DNA of 64,000 nt from positions 4,712,001 to 4,776,000 of the forward strand of contig NC_081335.1 of NCBI RefSeq assembly GCF_022539665.2, written 5' to 3'. The translations under genes and the position numbers were made by a program. The notes beneath the pieces are model-generated. The model saw nothing but the letters and a program-made list of their open reading frames with translations, had not been told where the DNA came from and did no database searches. Shown here in pieces: positions 36,834 through 50,827 of the stretch; the first letter of the stretch is position 1; every line of letters begins with the position of its first letter. This stretch comes from Daphnia carinata. Taxonomy: Eukaryota; Arthropoda; Branchiopoda; Diplostraca; Daphniidae.

Positions 36834-39800
36834 TCAAAAACTATGTAATTTAGATTTTAAAAAATGTTATTTTCTTCATCCTTGATTAATTTCGAACATA
36901 ATTCATGTATAATTTGTCATGTTTAAGTTAATTTAAAAAATTTAATTGAAATCAAACGCGCTATTATTTAAAGAAAATCTACTTTAACTTGAATAACTCA
37001 AAAAATATGTAATTTAGATTAAAATAAAAGTCATTTTCTTTACCCTTGATTGATTTCAAATCTATTTCATGATAATTTGCCATGTTTAAGTTAATTTGCA
37101 GAAGTTAATTGAAATCAAATGCGCTATTATTTAAAGAAAATCTACTTTAACTTGAATAACTCAAAAGATATGCAATTTAGATTTAAAAAAAAGTTATTTT
37201 CTTTATCCTTGTTTGATTTCAAACCTATTTCATGTATAATTTGTCATGTTTAAGTTAATTTAAAGAAGTTAATTGGAATCAAGCGCGCTATTATTTAAAG
37301 AAAATCTACTTTAACTTGAATAACTCAAAAACTATGTAATTTAGATTAAAATTAATGTTATTTTCTTCATCCTTGATTATTTTGAAACCTATTTCATGCA
37401 TAATTTTTCATGTTTAAGTTAATTTAAAGAAGTTAATTCAAATCAAACACGCTATTATTTAAAGAAAATCTACTTTAACTTGAATAACTCAAAAACTATG
37501 TAGTTTAGATTAAAATAAATATTATATTCTTCATCCTTGTTTGATTTCAAACCTAATTCATGCATAATTTGTCATGTTTAAGTTAATTGAAAGAAGTTAA
37601 TTGAAATCAAACGCGCTGTTCTGTAAAGAAAATCTACTTTAACTTGAATAACGCAAAAGATATGCAATTTAGATTTTAAAAAAAGTTATTTTCTTCATCC
37701 TTGTTTGATTTCAAATCTATTTCATGTATAATTTGTCATGTTTAAGTTAATTTAAAGAAGTTAATTGGAATCAAGCGCGCTATTATTTAAAGAAAATCTA
37801 CTTTAACTTGAATAACTCAAAAACTATGTAATTTAGATTAAAATTAATGTTATTTTCTTCATCCTTGATTATTTTGAAACCTATTTCATGCATAATTTTT
37901 CATGTTTAAGTTAATTTAAAGAAGTTAATTCAAATCAAACACGCTATTATTTAAAGAAAATCTACTTTAACTTGAATAACTCAAAAACTATGTAGTTTAG
38001 ATTAAAATAAATGTTATATTCTTCATCCTTGTTTGATTTCAAACCTATTTCATGCATAATTTGTCATGTTTAAGTTAATTGAAAGAAGTTAATTGAAATC
38101 AAACACGCTGTTCTGTAAAGAAAATCTACTTTAACTTGAATAACGCAAAAGATATGCAATTTAGATTTTAAAAAAAGTTATTTTCTTCATCCTTGTTTGA
38201 TTTCAAACCTATTTCATGTATAATTTGTCATGTTTAAGTTAATTTAAAGAAGTTAATTGGAATAAGCGCGTTATTATTTAAAGAAAATCTACTTTAACTT
38301 GAATAACTCAAAAGCTATGTAATTTAGGTTAAAATAAATGTTATTTTCTTCATCCTTGATTATTTTGAAACCTCTTTCATGCATAATTTGTCATGTTTAA
38401 GTTAATTTAAAGAAGTTAATTGAAATCAAACGCGTTATTATTTAAAGAAAATCTACTTTAACTCGAATAACTCAAAAGCTATGTAGTTTAGATTAAAATA
38501 AATTTTTTATTCTTCATCCTTGTTTGATTTCAAACCTATTTCATGTATAATTTGTCATGTTTAAGTTAATTTAAAGAAGTTAATTGGAATCAAGCGCGCT
38601 ATTATTTAAAGAAAATCTACTTTAACTTGAATAACTCAAAAACTATGTAATTTAAATAAAATTAAAAGTAATTTTCTTTATCCTTGATTGATTTTAAATC
38701 TATTCCATGTATAATTTGCCATTTTTAAGTTAAGTTAAAGAAGTTAATTGAAATCAAACGCGTCATTATTTAAAGAAAATCTACTTTAACTTGAATAACT
38801 CAAAAGCTATGTAGTTTAAATTAAAATAAATGTTATTTTCTTCATCCTTGATTATTTTTAAACCTCTTTCATGCATAATTTGTCATGTTTAAGTTAATTT
38901 AAAGAAGTTAATTGAAATCAAACGCGCTATTATTTAAAGAAAATCTACTTTAACTTGAATAACTCAAAAACTATGTAGTTTAGATTAAAATAAATGTTAA
39001 ATTCTTCATCCTTGTTTGATTTCAAACCAATTTCATGTATAATTTGTCATGTTTAAGTTAATTGAAAGAACTTAATTGAAATCAAACGCGCTATTCTGTA
39101 AAGAAAATCTACTTTAACTTGAATAACGCAAAAGATATGCAATTTAGATTTTTAAAAAAGTTATTTTCTTTATCCTTGTTTGATTTCAAACCCATTTGAT
39201 GTATAATTTGTCATGTTTAAGTTAATTTAAAGAAGTTAATTGGAATCAAACGCGTTATTATTTAAAGAAAATCTACTTTAACTTGAATAACTCAAAAGCT
39301 ATGTAGTTTAGATTAAAATAAATGTTTTATTCTTCATCCTTGTTTGATTTCAAACCTATTTCATGTATAATTTGTCATCTTTAAGTTAATTTAAAGAAGT
39401 TAATTGGAATCAAACGCGTCATTATTTAAAGAAAAACTACTTTAACTTGAATAACTCAAAAGCTATGTAATTTAGATTAAAATAAATGTTATTTTATTCA
39501 TTCTTGATTATTTTGAAACCTCTTTCATGCATAATTTGTCATTTTTAAGTTAATTTTAAGAAGTTAATTGAAATCAAACGCGCTATTATTTAAAGAAAAT
39601 CTACTTTAACTTGAATAACTCAAAAGATATGCAATTTAGATTTTTAAAAAAGTTATTTTCTTTATCCTTGTTTGATTTCAAACCTATTTCATGTATAATT
39701 TGTCATGTTTAAGTTAATTTAAAGAAGTTAATTGGAATCAAGCGCGCTATTATTTAAAGAAAATCTACTTTAACTTGAATAACTCAAAAACTATGTAATT

Positions 39801-42570
39801 TAAATAAAAGTAAAAGTAATTTTCGTTATCCTTGATTGATTTCAAATCTATTCCATGTATAATTTGCCATTTTTAAGTTAATTTAAAGAAGTTAATTGGA
39901 ATCAAACGCGTTATTATTTAAAGAAAATCTACTTTAACTCGAATAACTCAAAAGCTATGTAGTTTAGATTAAAATAAGTGTTATATTCTTCATCCTTGTT
40001 TAATTTCAAACCTATTTCATGTATAATTTGTCATGTTTAAGTTAAATGAAAGAAGTTAATTGAAATCAAACGTGCTATTCTGTAAAGAAAATCTACTTTA
40101 ACTTGAATAACTCAAAAGATATGCAATTTAGATTTAAAAAAAAAGTTATTTTCTTTATCCTTGTTTGATTTCAAACCTATTTCATGTATAATTTGTCATG
40201 TTTAAGTTAATTTAAAGAAGTTAATTGGAATCAAGCGCGCTATTATTTAAAGAAAATCTACTTTAACTTGAATAACTCAAAAACTATGTAATTTAAATAA
40301 AATTAAAAGTAATTTTCTTTATCCTTGATTGATTTTAAATCTATTCCATGTATAATTTGCCATTTTTAAGTTAAGTTAAAGAAGTTAATTGAAATCAAAC
40401 GCGTCATTATTTAAAGAAAATCTACTTTAACTTGAATAACTCAAAAGCTATGTAATTTAAATTAAAATAAATGTTATTTTCTTCATCCTTGATTATTTTG
40501 AAACCTATTTCATGCATAATTTGTCATGTTTAAGTTAATTTAAAGAAGTTAATTGAAATCAAACGCGCTATTATTTAAAGAAAATCTACTTTAACTTGAA
40601 TAACTCAAAAACTATGTAGTTTAGATTAAAATAAATGTTATATTCTTCATCCTTGTTTGATTTCAAACCAATTTCATGTATAATTTGTCATGTTTCAGTT
40701 AATTGAAAGAACTTAATTGAAATCAAACGCGCTATTCTGTAAAGAAAATCTACTTTAACTTGAATAACGCAAAAGATATGCAATTTAGATTTTTTAAAAA
40801 GTTATTTTCTTTATCCTTGTTTGATTTCAAACCTATTTGATGTATAATTTGTCATGTTTAAGTTAATTTAAAGAAGTTAATTGGAATCAAACGCGTTATT
40901 ATTTAAAGAAAATCTACTTTAACTCGAATAACTCAAAAGCTATGTAGTTTAGATTAAAATAAATGTTTTATTCTTCATCCTTGTTTGATTTCAAACCTAT
41001 TTCATGTATAATTTGTCATCTTTAAGTTAATTTAAAGAAGTTAATTGAAATCAAACGCGTCATTATTTAAAGAAAATCCACTTTAACTTGAATAACTCAA
41101 AAACTATGTAGTTTAGATTAAAATGAATGTTATATTCTTCATCCTTGTTTGATTTCAAACCTATTTCATGTATAATTTGTCATGTTTAAGTTAAATGAAA
41201 GAAGTTAATTGAAATCAAACGTGCTATTCTGTAAAGAAAATCTACTTTAACTTGAATAACTCAAAAGATATGCAACTTAGATTTTTAAAAAAGTTATTTT
41301 CTTTATCCTTGTTTGATTTCAAACCTATTTCATGTATAATTTGTCATGTTTAAGTTAATTTAAAGAAGTTAATTGGAATCAAGCGCGCTATTATTTAAAG
41401 AAAATCTACTTTAACTTGAATAACTCAAAAACTATGTAATTTAAATTAAAATAAATGTTATTTTCTTCATCCTTGATTATTTTGAAACCTACTTCATGCA
41501 TAATTTGTCATTTTTAAGTTAATTGAAAGAAGTTAATTGAAATCAAACGCGCTATTCTTTAAAGAAAAGCTACTTTAACTTGAATAACTCAAAAGATATG
41601 CGAATTATTTAAAAAAAAAAGTTATTTTCTTCATTCTTGTTTGATTTCAAACCTATTTCATGTATAACTTGTCATGTTTAAGTTAATTTAAAGAAGTTAA
41701 TTGAAATCAAACGCGCTATTCTTTAAAGAAAAGCTACTTTAACTTGAATAACTCAAAAGATATGCGAATTATTTAAAAAAAAAAGTTATTTTCTTCATCC
41801 TTGTTTGATTTCAAACCTATTTCATGTATAACTTGTCATGTTTAAGTTAATTTAAAGAAGTTAATTGAAATCAAACGCGCTATTATTTAAAGAAAATCTA
41901 CTTTAACTTGAATAACTCAAAAACTATGTAGTTTAGATTAAAATAAATGTTATTTTATTCATCCTTGATTATTTTGAAACCTCTTTCATGCATAATTTGT
42001 CATTTTTAAGTTAATTTAAAGAAGTTAATTGAAATCAAACGCGCTATTATTTAAAGAAAATCTACTTTAACTTGAATAACTCAAAAACTATGTAATTTAA
42101 ATAAAAGTAAAAGTAATTTTCGTTATCCTTGATTGATTTCAAATCTATTCCATGTATAATTTGCCATTTTTAAGTTAAGTTAAAGAAGTTAATTGGAATC
42201 AAACGCGTCATTATTTAAAGAAAATCTACTTTAACTTGAATAACTCAAAAGCTATGTAATTTAAATTAAAATAAATGTTATTTTCTTCATCCTTGATTAT
42301 TTTTAAACCTCTTTCATGCATAATTTGTCATTTTTAAGTTAATTTAAAGAAGTTAATTGAAATCATACGCGCTATTTAAAGAAAATCTACTTTAACTTGA
42401 ATAACTCAAAAACTATGTAGTTTAGATTAAAATAAATGTTATATCCTTCATCCTTGTTTGATTTCAAACCTATTTCATGTATAATTTGTCATGTTTAAGT
42501 TAAATGAAAGAAGTTAATTGAAATCAAACGCGCTATTCTGTAAAGAAAATCTACTTTAACTTGAATAACT
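36834..42570. repeat. AT-rich satellite array, ~164-bp monomer, ~35 copies
   Basis: Head-to-tail tandem repeat. The landmark GTTTAAGTTAA recurs at 36921, 37084, 37248, 37412, 37576, 37740 and 37904, giving 163-164 bp steps. Each monomer carries CTTTAACTTGAATAACTC, AAATCAAACGCG (or variants) and TTTGATTTCAAACC. Subtypes differ in the segment after GCGCTATT (ATTTAAAG or CTGTAAAG). At 37.2-38.2 kb the same three subtypes repeat every 492 bp, a trimeric higher-order unit. The array starts and stops at nearly the same monomer phase (the CTCAAAA junction), so its length is close to an integer number of units. No open reading frame crosses it. Confidence 0.95.
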
Positions 42571-42731
42571 AGTAGTTTTAGTAATAGTTTTTGAATTAGG
42601 CCTCGAAAACAGATGAATTTACTGGCACGCCAGCAGTGCTATGTTCCGTTTATTTAAAAACCTGCTGGTTATGTTTGAGAACTAGTATTTTCTTAAAATT
42701 AGCGTTCAGTTTTGAAAATATGTAAAACCTT

Positions 42732-42802
42732 TGCATCGACCGGGAATCGAACCCGGGCCGCCCGCGTGGCAGGCGAGCATTCTACCACTGAACCATCGAT
42801 GC
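42732..42802 (-). tRNA. tRNA-Gly (GCC)
   Basis: A 71-nt cloverleaf on the minus strand. Acceptor arms GCATCGA/TCGATGC pair fully, the discriminator is A, and the anticodon loop CTGCCAC gives GCC. The T arm is GGGTTCGATTCCC. The A and B box promoters are intact. No CCA is encoded, as expected for a nuclear gene. It lies 160 bp beyond the satellite end. Confidence 0.96.
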
Positions 42803-43546
42803 TTGTGTTGAGGTGGCAGAGATAAATATCTAAACATGTGTTCAACCATATTGCATTTCTTAAATTTTTCTTCTTGACGAAATGGTTATTTTAATACATT
42901 AGTGGCTATTCCCGAATTTTTTTTTACTTGCATTAAGGTCGAATAAAAAATTTCAAATATACCTTACATGTACTTCATAGCTACTTTACCAATACTAAAT
43001 TTTGTTTTTCTTCTTTTTCGTGTGCCTTTTCTTCTGTTTTCATATGGACAATCGACAAATTCACGATGGTGAACGTATTATCGTTTCGGATGTAGCCGGA
43101 AACATTACTGATCAGATATTGTCTTCGATCCGGCCTGGCCTTCCTTAGTACTGCAATCCGAGATATAACAGGCGGAACTTCTATACTGACATTTGAAAAT
43201 GAACAAGTTGAAGGGAAAATGTTTATCATACAGAACATTAATGCGTAAAAGAGAAAAAAATTGTAGAATCAACCAAAAAATCACCTTTAACTTAAAATGG
43301 TGTTCCATTTCAGTAAAATCTTTGTTTATCACCGCTTACAATGAATTTCGGTCTGGAGCAGAAGCTATAAGATTAGCGCTTTTAACGCACGAAATTATCA
43401 AGTTTTCTTGCAGCTTTACAACGCCATCTAGTAACTGGACGATGATGACGATAAGAAACCTATTTGAATCTCGTCTAATTGTTCGAGCGTTTAAAAAAAC
43501 TACGGGGACGCCATTTTCAACTGAACAAGTTCAAGTATCTACCATC

Positions 43547-44449
43547 ATGGAGTTACCTGGGCCATATTTGTTTCTGTTTGATGTGTGTATTATACTGTTG
43601 TACATCTTCGTCATCGTAAGACCCAAAATTCCAGGCGTGAAGTTGCGCGGATTACCGAACATGTTCCGAACAGTCAACAGCGCGGATAAAAGTGCTAAAC
43701 AAAAAGCCAAACGGGACCGAAGAAAGCGTTACAAGAAGCAAATCGCCAATCCTAGCAGATCCCAAGTGCAAGATTTGACTCTAGACGGAGACTGTCCGAC
43801 CAATCCCGGGCAAACGGAAGACGTTGGTGGAAACCTGAATCCTTCGTTTGACACCTGCGAGAGTGATTGTGATATATCTTGTTCGAGTAAATTTGTCAAG
43901 GGACCGCTGGTTGCGGAAGCTAAGGAAGGATCACATGCCACCGATCTTCCGAGTAGGACTGTAGAGACAAAGGACATTGGCAAAAAGTCGTGTTCCTTGC
44001 CGTCTAAGACCTGCAAGAAGGATCGAGAGATGGCCGTTCTGACCGAATTAGAACCGATTTTGCTATCTGGTGAAAACGATGGGCGCACTACCATTCTCCG
44101 TTACACTGCACGTTCAGAAATTCCTCGAATCGCTGGTAAAAACGGACGGGTTATTAAACTGCTAGAGAAGAAACACGGAGTTAAAATTGATCTTCCACTA
44201 GGCGATAACGGAAACATAGTCATCTCTGGAAGCAACGAAACAACTCGCCTGGCCGTCGAAGCTAGCATTCGCGACAGGCTCATCATGACTGTTACATTGC
44301 CGAATGTCGATGCAAACACCCGTGTGGCGATCCAGAAACTAGTTGACCTAAAAAAGCTAAGAGTTTTGAATGACGCGAACCAGGAATCTGTGACTTTTAC
44401 AGGACTAGCCAGAGACTGCAAAGTTGTTCTGAATGTCCCAAGATGTTAA
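43547..44449 (+). CDS. Intronless KH-domain protein with N-terminal membrane segment
   Basis: A 300-residue open frame from the ATG at 43547, the first Met directly before the membrane segment. The frame is open upstream to 43193, but that part looks non-coding. Residues ~5-22 form a hydrophobic segment (YLFLFDVCIILLYIFVIV), followed by a Lys/Arg-rich stretch (KQKAKRDRRKRYKKQ) and an acidic, Ser-rich linker. A C-terminal KH-like RNA-binding domain has the GXXG loop in IPRIAGKNGRVIKLLEKKHG, then VKIDLP and GNIVISGSNETTRLAVEA. Membrane anchor plus KH recalls mitochondrial Tudor-KH proteins such as TDRKH, but no Tudor domain is present. The lack of introns in an intron-rich region suggests retroposition or a lineage-specific gene. 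Function is not assigned. Confidence 0.6.
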   Translation: MELPGPYLFLFDVCIILLYIFVIVRPKIPGVKLRGLPNMFRTVNSADKSAKQKAKRDRRKRYKKQIANPSRSQVQDLTLDGDCPTNPGQTEDVGGNLNPSFDTCESDCDISCSSKFVKGPLVAEAKEGSHATDLPSRTVETKDIGKKSCSLPSKTCKKDREMAVLTELEPILLSGENDGRTTILRYTARSEIPRIAGKNGRVIKLLEKKHGVKIDLPLGDNGNIVISGSNETTRLAVEASIRDRLIMTVTLPNVDANTRVAIQKLVDLKKLRVLNDANQESVTFTGLARDCKVVLNVPRC

Positions 44450-45136
44450 CGTTTTGTCGTGTAACTGAAAAATACAATCGTTCTGCCGATTATTTGCTAC
44501 TCTATTTGTTATTTTAATTCATAGGCTAAGGTTTGCCACAATGTTGGAAGTAGGGGTTCTGGTGATAGGATGCCCATTACGACATGGGAGCAATGTATAT
44601 TCATACATAATAATAGCACTATAGAAATAATAAGTATGAGAAAAATCACGTCCTATCGACACAGATGTCTTGAATTGAAGACATTAACAAAATTATACAT
44701 TGCTTACCAAAGGTTTTTACCCCTGCAGTTGGTTTGCCTTAACATAAGTATACGCATAATTGGCTAGTATGCGTGTATTAAAATAAATATATGGTTCCAA
44801 TATCGACATTCTGTTAGCATAGCCCAAAATGCGTAGGTGTTAGCTATCGCTTAAGGTTCTTACAGTCGTATTGATAATTGGTATTGGCAAAGCGAGTGTG
44901 AATTCGAGGTCACTTCAATCGCAGGTAAAGATATTTGGACCTGGACCAGCTGGAGCTTGTGTAAATCCACGCTCCAAAAACAGGCAGTTCGTGAATTCAT
45001 ATTGCCCTTCCGAACAAGGCGCTGCGCACCCAACATCTGCCTTTTTCGCATCTGACTGGGTTTGCTAATGAACACCTGTACAAATCATTCGCATTGATGT
45101 TTTGTTGCTGCAAGATCGCCCACTCAAAATATTTCG
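44450..45136. other. Spacer upstream of the trypsin gene
   Basis: About 0.7 kb of AT-rich spacer between the KH-domain stop codon and the protease promoter. Small open frames carry no recognised motif and no repeat or RNA gene was seen. Confidence 0.5.
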
Positions 45137-45174
45137 TATAAATTGAAGGATGATTTGGAACTAGATTATCAGTT
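45137..45174 (+). promoter_or_regulatory. TATA box and arthropod initiator of the trypsin gene
   Basis: TATAAAT at 45137-45143 lies 34 bp before the A of a TCAGTT initiator at 45169-45174, and 52 bp before the ATG at 45226. TATA plus TCAGT initiator at this spacing is the classic arthropod core promoter of highly expressed tissue-specific genes. Assignment is by motif and position. Confidence 0.65.
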
Positions 45175-45225
45175 GATTGTCTGAAAGCTGGGGTTTTCGA
45201 TTCAACAAGGTACAACTTCACCGCC

Positions 45226-46915
<1,690 letters not shown>

Positions 46916-47699
46916 GTTTACTGAATTTTTACTACTGGGCCCATCGCTACACCATCACGGATAACCGATCTGATCGTATTATTTTAAGCCAAAGTTTTCC
47001 TGTTAACCCAAAATTTTCGACCAGTTGATTTATACCCTGTAAATGGGTTTCAATCATATATGATAAAATGTAATAATTTAGTTTGCATTTTAAATAGTCA
47101 AAAGTTTCTACATTCATCTTTGTTACATATGGAATAAAAAAAATTAAATTGAAGGAATAGCTAAGAAGAAATCTTCCTTGAAAATTTATTTGCCTTCCAT
47201 ATGGTCTAGTGGCTGATTTTCGTGATCATCATAGATGAGATGCTGTCATCCCTTTTACTTTTAGTATTACTTTCTTCCTAAAATTTGAAAAACCCACCAA
47301 TACTGAAAAGTTACGAAATTTCTTATGTTGTGTTCTCATCCTTATTTTTTTAAGCAAAAAAAAACATAAAAACGTCATTTTTATTAACGTTAAATAATGG
47401 CAACGTAAACAGCTAAGTAATGTTGAGACGGATGACTAGACTAGTACACGTTTTGCAGTAAATGCCTTAATCGCCAACAATCCACTGGAATCCTTGCCTT
47501 TCAGCTAGTTGCATGCCGGAAGAAGTGGATGAGCGACCAAGCCCACGAAAATCCTTTCGCAATAAACAATAAACCTGTTTAAACATTACCTTCAATTTTC
47601 AAATGACGTCAACGCTTGTCGTTTACGATCGTCACCGCATTGGTGTCTTATATCTCGGCTGTGAAGCGTCACGGCCCTTTAATGTCGTGATATGATCAG
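46916..47699. other. Spacer downstream of the trypsin gene, with a tRNA-Glu fragment
   Basis: AT-rich 3' flank of the protease. At 47197-47214 the plus strand carries CCATATGGTCTAGTGGCT, identical to part of the 5' half (acceptor stem and D arm, A box region) of the tRNA-Glu genes 4.5-6 kb away. The rest of the tRNA is absent. Nothing else was recognised. Confidence 0.55.
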
Positions 47700-48035
47700 C
47701 AGAGCCAAACATAACTCGCCACTATTAGTTCAGAAAAAGTTTTAGGGTCCCTAAAGGTTTCTTCGCAGGGATCGGTGCTGACGCCTGTGCCACCCCACTT
47801 AATGATATGAAATGGTTAACAGAGCTAAACATGTTTGCTAAAAACCTGGGACATTAGAAATCAGAAGGCATTTTAAAACCAAAGTTACGGTTTGGATCAA
47901 CACGGCGACAGTTTGGATTGTTCGTCATGGGACGAGTTTTGCGTCAGTTACGGTCGTTGGTGTATACTCCGTAAGTCCAGTCGACGTTGCGCAAGAGATT
48001 CACGTTTGCCGGCACTTCCTTACACGGATTTGCTT
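47700..48035 (-). pseudogene. Carboxypeptidase B pseudogene fragment
   Basis: The minus strand retains two blocks homologous to the intact gene at 48840-50827. One, about 48035-47875, reads EVPANVNLLRNVDW and later [12 protein letters not shown], matching [15 protein letters not shown] and [12 protein letters not shown]. Between them lie an internal deletion and an in-frame stop after YTNDRN. The second, about 47800-47720, reads WGGTGVSTDPCEE, matching [13 protein letters not shown]. The signal, prodomain, HxxE zinc motif and C-terminal exons are not found. It is a decayed tandem duplicate. Confidence 0.8.
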
Positions 48036-48839
48036 GTTACAAAGAGTTTTCAATAACCGTGTTAATTACTTGAGAGCAGCAGCGACGGACATGGGCTGTT
48101 GTCACAGCATTTCTTCAATCGCCCTTTTAAGCACACGATTGCAAACAAAAAGTAAGGTTTTCTCATTGAGCAAAACAAAAAAGATGCTAAAACTTCTGTG
48201 CCTGTTGTCGTGTAAGTCAGTGACGCATGTTGACCAAACGTTTGCAATCCAGCACTGCAGTTGGCAACTCCACGGAGATCCATTTTCGCATTTCGAATGT
48301 TTTCTTGCTACTTCGTTTTGCAGCTTATTCTTAATATTCAAAAACTAGATTCTCGTGAGCACCTTTTAAACCTCCAATCCGTTTGCTTATTTGGTGTTTT
48401 TCCCTTTAAATTTTTTCCACTGCAACATAATAATTGCGGTTTCAAGCGATCCTGCCGCGCTTCGGCGTGCAATCTAAGGCCCATTGTCAAAATGCATCTG
48501 TTACCGCTCAATTGCTAATTGTATGAAATTTCTGAATTATCCTTTTAAAAGAGGATAAACCGTGAAAAGTAAAAAAGTCTTTTCCAAAAATAAGTTGATT
48601 CAGATACCCGACAATGCACAGTTTATTTTACTAAAGGCCGTGATTTTTTTATAAGGAACTACTAACAACATATCTTGCAACAAATTGGGTTTGTCACATA
48701 GCATCGTAGCTTTAGACGATTTGCCAAACTTGTTTCAATGTAAACCGTAGTTAAATGCTCAAGTGCAAACAAGAAAATTAGGGATTAAGACGAGAAAATG
48801 CTCACCACTTCCGTATAATGTGTTTCGGTCATTTCAAAC
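48036..48839. other. Spacer between carboxypeptidase pseudogene and gene
   Basis: About 0.8 kb. Overlapping open frames on both strands (for example 48034-48348 plus, 48102-48341 minus) show no recognised motif. No further carboxypeptidase exons were detected here. Confidence 0.45.
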
Positions 48840-50827
48840 TTATAAAGTTGCTACTTTTGCAGCAAAGACGTCCAAAGCGGGGAAGAAATCCTGGCACACT
48901 GGCAAAATATTAGAAGCCGGTAAAAGGAAGCCGTAGGCGCCAGTGTCAGACAGCTCAAAGGTGTAACTGTATTTGATACCAATAGATTTGGCCCAATCGT
49001 CAGAACCACCTGCAAAGCAAAACACGAAAGAGGCAATCAAAATCAGAGCTTTCGTCATGAGGTGCATTGTTTGGCAAAGTGAGGCATACCTGCAGCAGGA
49101 TAATAAAGAGCGGCCGAATTACCAACCGAATATCTATATTTACTGAATTTTGCAACGGCAGCTTTGGCTAGCGTCAACATATCAGAATAATCTGACGGGT
49201 AAACGACGTCATAACCCCAAGGAATCAGAGCGGACTGGCCATAGCTGTGCAGGGTCAAGTAAAGCTAGGAAAAAAATACATGAGGGTTAGAAATGGAAGA
49301 GATCTAGATACACACAAGGCATTTCAAAAAGAAGATGTTACTTTAATCGAACTGGCTTTGCTTTTGATAAAATTCGAAGTGGCAAGAGTCTCCGGCTCTG
49401 TGAAGGCACTAGTGCCCTTGTAGACTTCCGAGCATGGGTTCGTGCTGGTTCCCAGACCACCCCACTGGATGAAACGCGTAACAAGTTTAATGAAGAAATA
49501 AGAAAAAGATATAGGCACATTTAAATTAAATAAGACGACAAGGTAGTAACCTCACCTTGTAACCAAAGTTACGATTTGGATCTACACCACGACAGCTTGT
49601 CCAGCTCATCACAGAACGAGTTTTACGCCAAAGCCGATTGGAGGTGTGCGTATATTCATAACCTTATAGTAAAATATTTTGTTTTAGTTTAATAATATTT
49701 TTAAAAATATATTATCATTATTATTATAACCATCGGGATTCATGACGGGCATGATGTACCAGTCAACGTTGGTCAGAAGAGCCTCGTTGGCAGGCACTTC
49801 AACCAATTGCCGGATGATGTAAGTAGCCAAAGCCGGGGAAATCCATTCCCTTGCGTGAATTCCTTAAAATGTACAAGATTACCTTTAAAAAATGTTTGAA
49901 AACATCTGGTCTATATTGTTCTACGGAAAATACCTCCGTCAATCCAAATGGCGGGCTTAACGACAGATGAAGAGCAGTTGAAAATGCGAACAACGTAGAG
50001 CGGTCGCTTCTCGTACGAGGTACCGATGTTGATTAGCTCAACGCGACCAGGGTAAGTGGAGGCTAGGTAACTCAAGTAACCGTAGATATCAACTAATCGG
50101 TGATAGCTTGTCCAGTCCATGCTATGGCCTGCGGGTAATCAAGAAACTTATCACACTAGTTGTTGAAAAACGGTTCGTATTGCATTAAAGTAAGTGCCCC
50201 GAGTAAGAAATAAGATGGTTAAATATGCTACTGTCTTAAGTGGGCTATGTACAGTATGTCTAAACGAAATAAAATTCTTAATCGCCAACAGCATCAGAGA
50301 ATTATGAAGGTGTGTGTCATTGTCATTTAATTCTATGTAAACGGCTTCCTGTTTATTACGTTAAGTTACCTGCTTTTGTGTTAATAGAGCTTGTGTTGTG
50401 CTTCGCAGTTCCGTTGTCGATGGTAGTCTGCAGGTCGTTGATCTTGATCACATAGCTGATATTTGCTTGTGTCAGTTTCACCTTCAGTTCCTTCTGAACT
50501 TGTGGAGCTACTAGCAATTCAGTTGCCGCCGCTTTATCAGTTTTGGGTTCTTTCCACACCTCAACATCTGTGTTTGATCAAAATTTATCGTAAGCTTTAA
50601 AACGGTCAGACTATAAACCGTGCGTTTAACTCACTGTATTGTTCGGTGATTTTTCTTAGAATTTCACGTTCTCCATTTGAAAGGATTGTTATTGACCAAA
50701 CCTGGAATCCGGAATACGAAAGAGCTTTCTCGTCTATTCCGACTTCCTCTGTAGCAGCAGATGGGTCTGCGGCAAATACCGAACTGAAGACCAGTAGGAC
50801 GAGCAGCGTCAGCATCCTACGATACAT
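48840..50827 (-). CDS. Carboxypeptidase B-like zinc peptidase (M14), secreted zymogen
   Basis: Removes C-terminal basic residues from peptides in the gut lumen. Eight exons (50827-50635, 50567-50370, 50128-49934, 49862-49731, 49662-49556, 49464-49342, 49264-49090, 49009-48840) give 430 residues. Order: signal peptide ([12 protein letters not shown]), activation prodomain to about residue 110, then the catalytic domain beginning [10 protein letters not shown]. Zinc ligands are H198 and E201 (IHAREW) and H322 (LHSYGQ). Substrate-binding residues appear in [11 protein letters not shown], and the general base is E393 ([13 protein letters not shown]). D378 in GGSDDW sits at the position of Asp255 of mammalian carboxypeptidase B, predicting Lys/Arg specificity. 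It would process products of the neighbouring trypsin. A decayed copy lies just downstream. Confidence 0.94.

Noticed and set aside
36834-42570. CRISPR-like array
   Set aside because: The whole 164-bp unit is repeated with no unique spacers, and the genome is eukaryotic; it is a satellite.
43045-43149. Small plus-strand ORF (MDNRQIHDGERIIV...) before the KH gene
   Set aside because: Only 34 codons, no link by splice sites to the KH frame, and no recognised motif.
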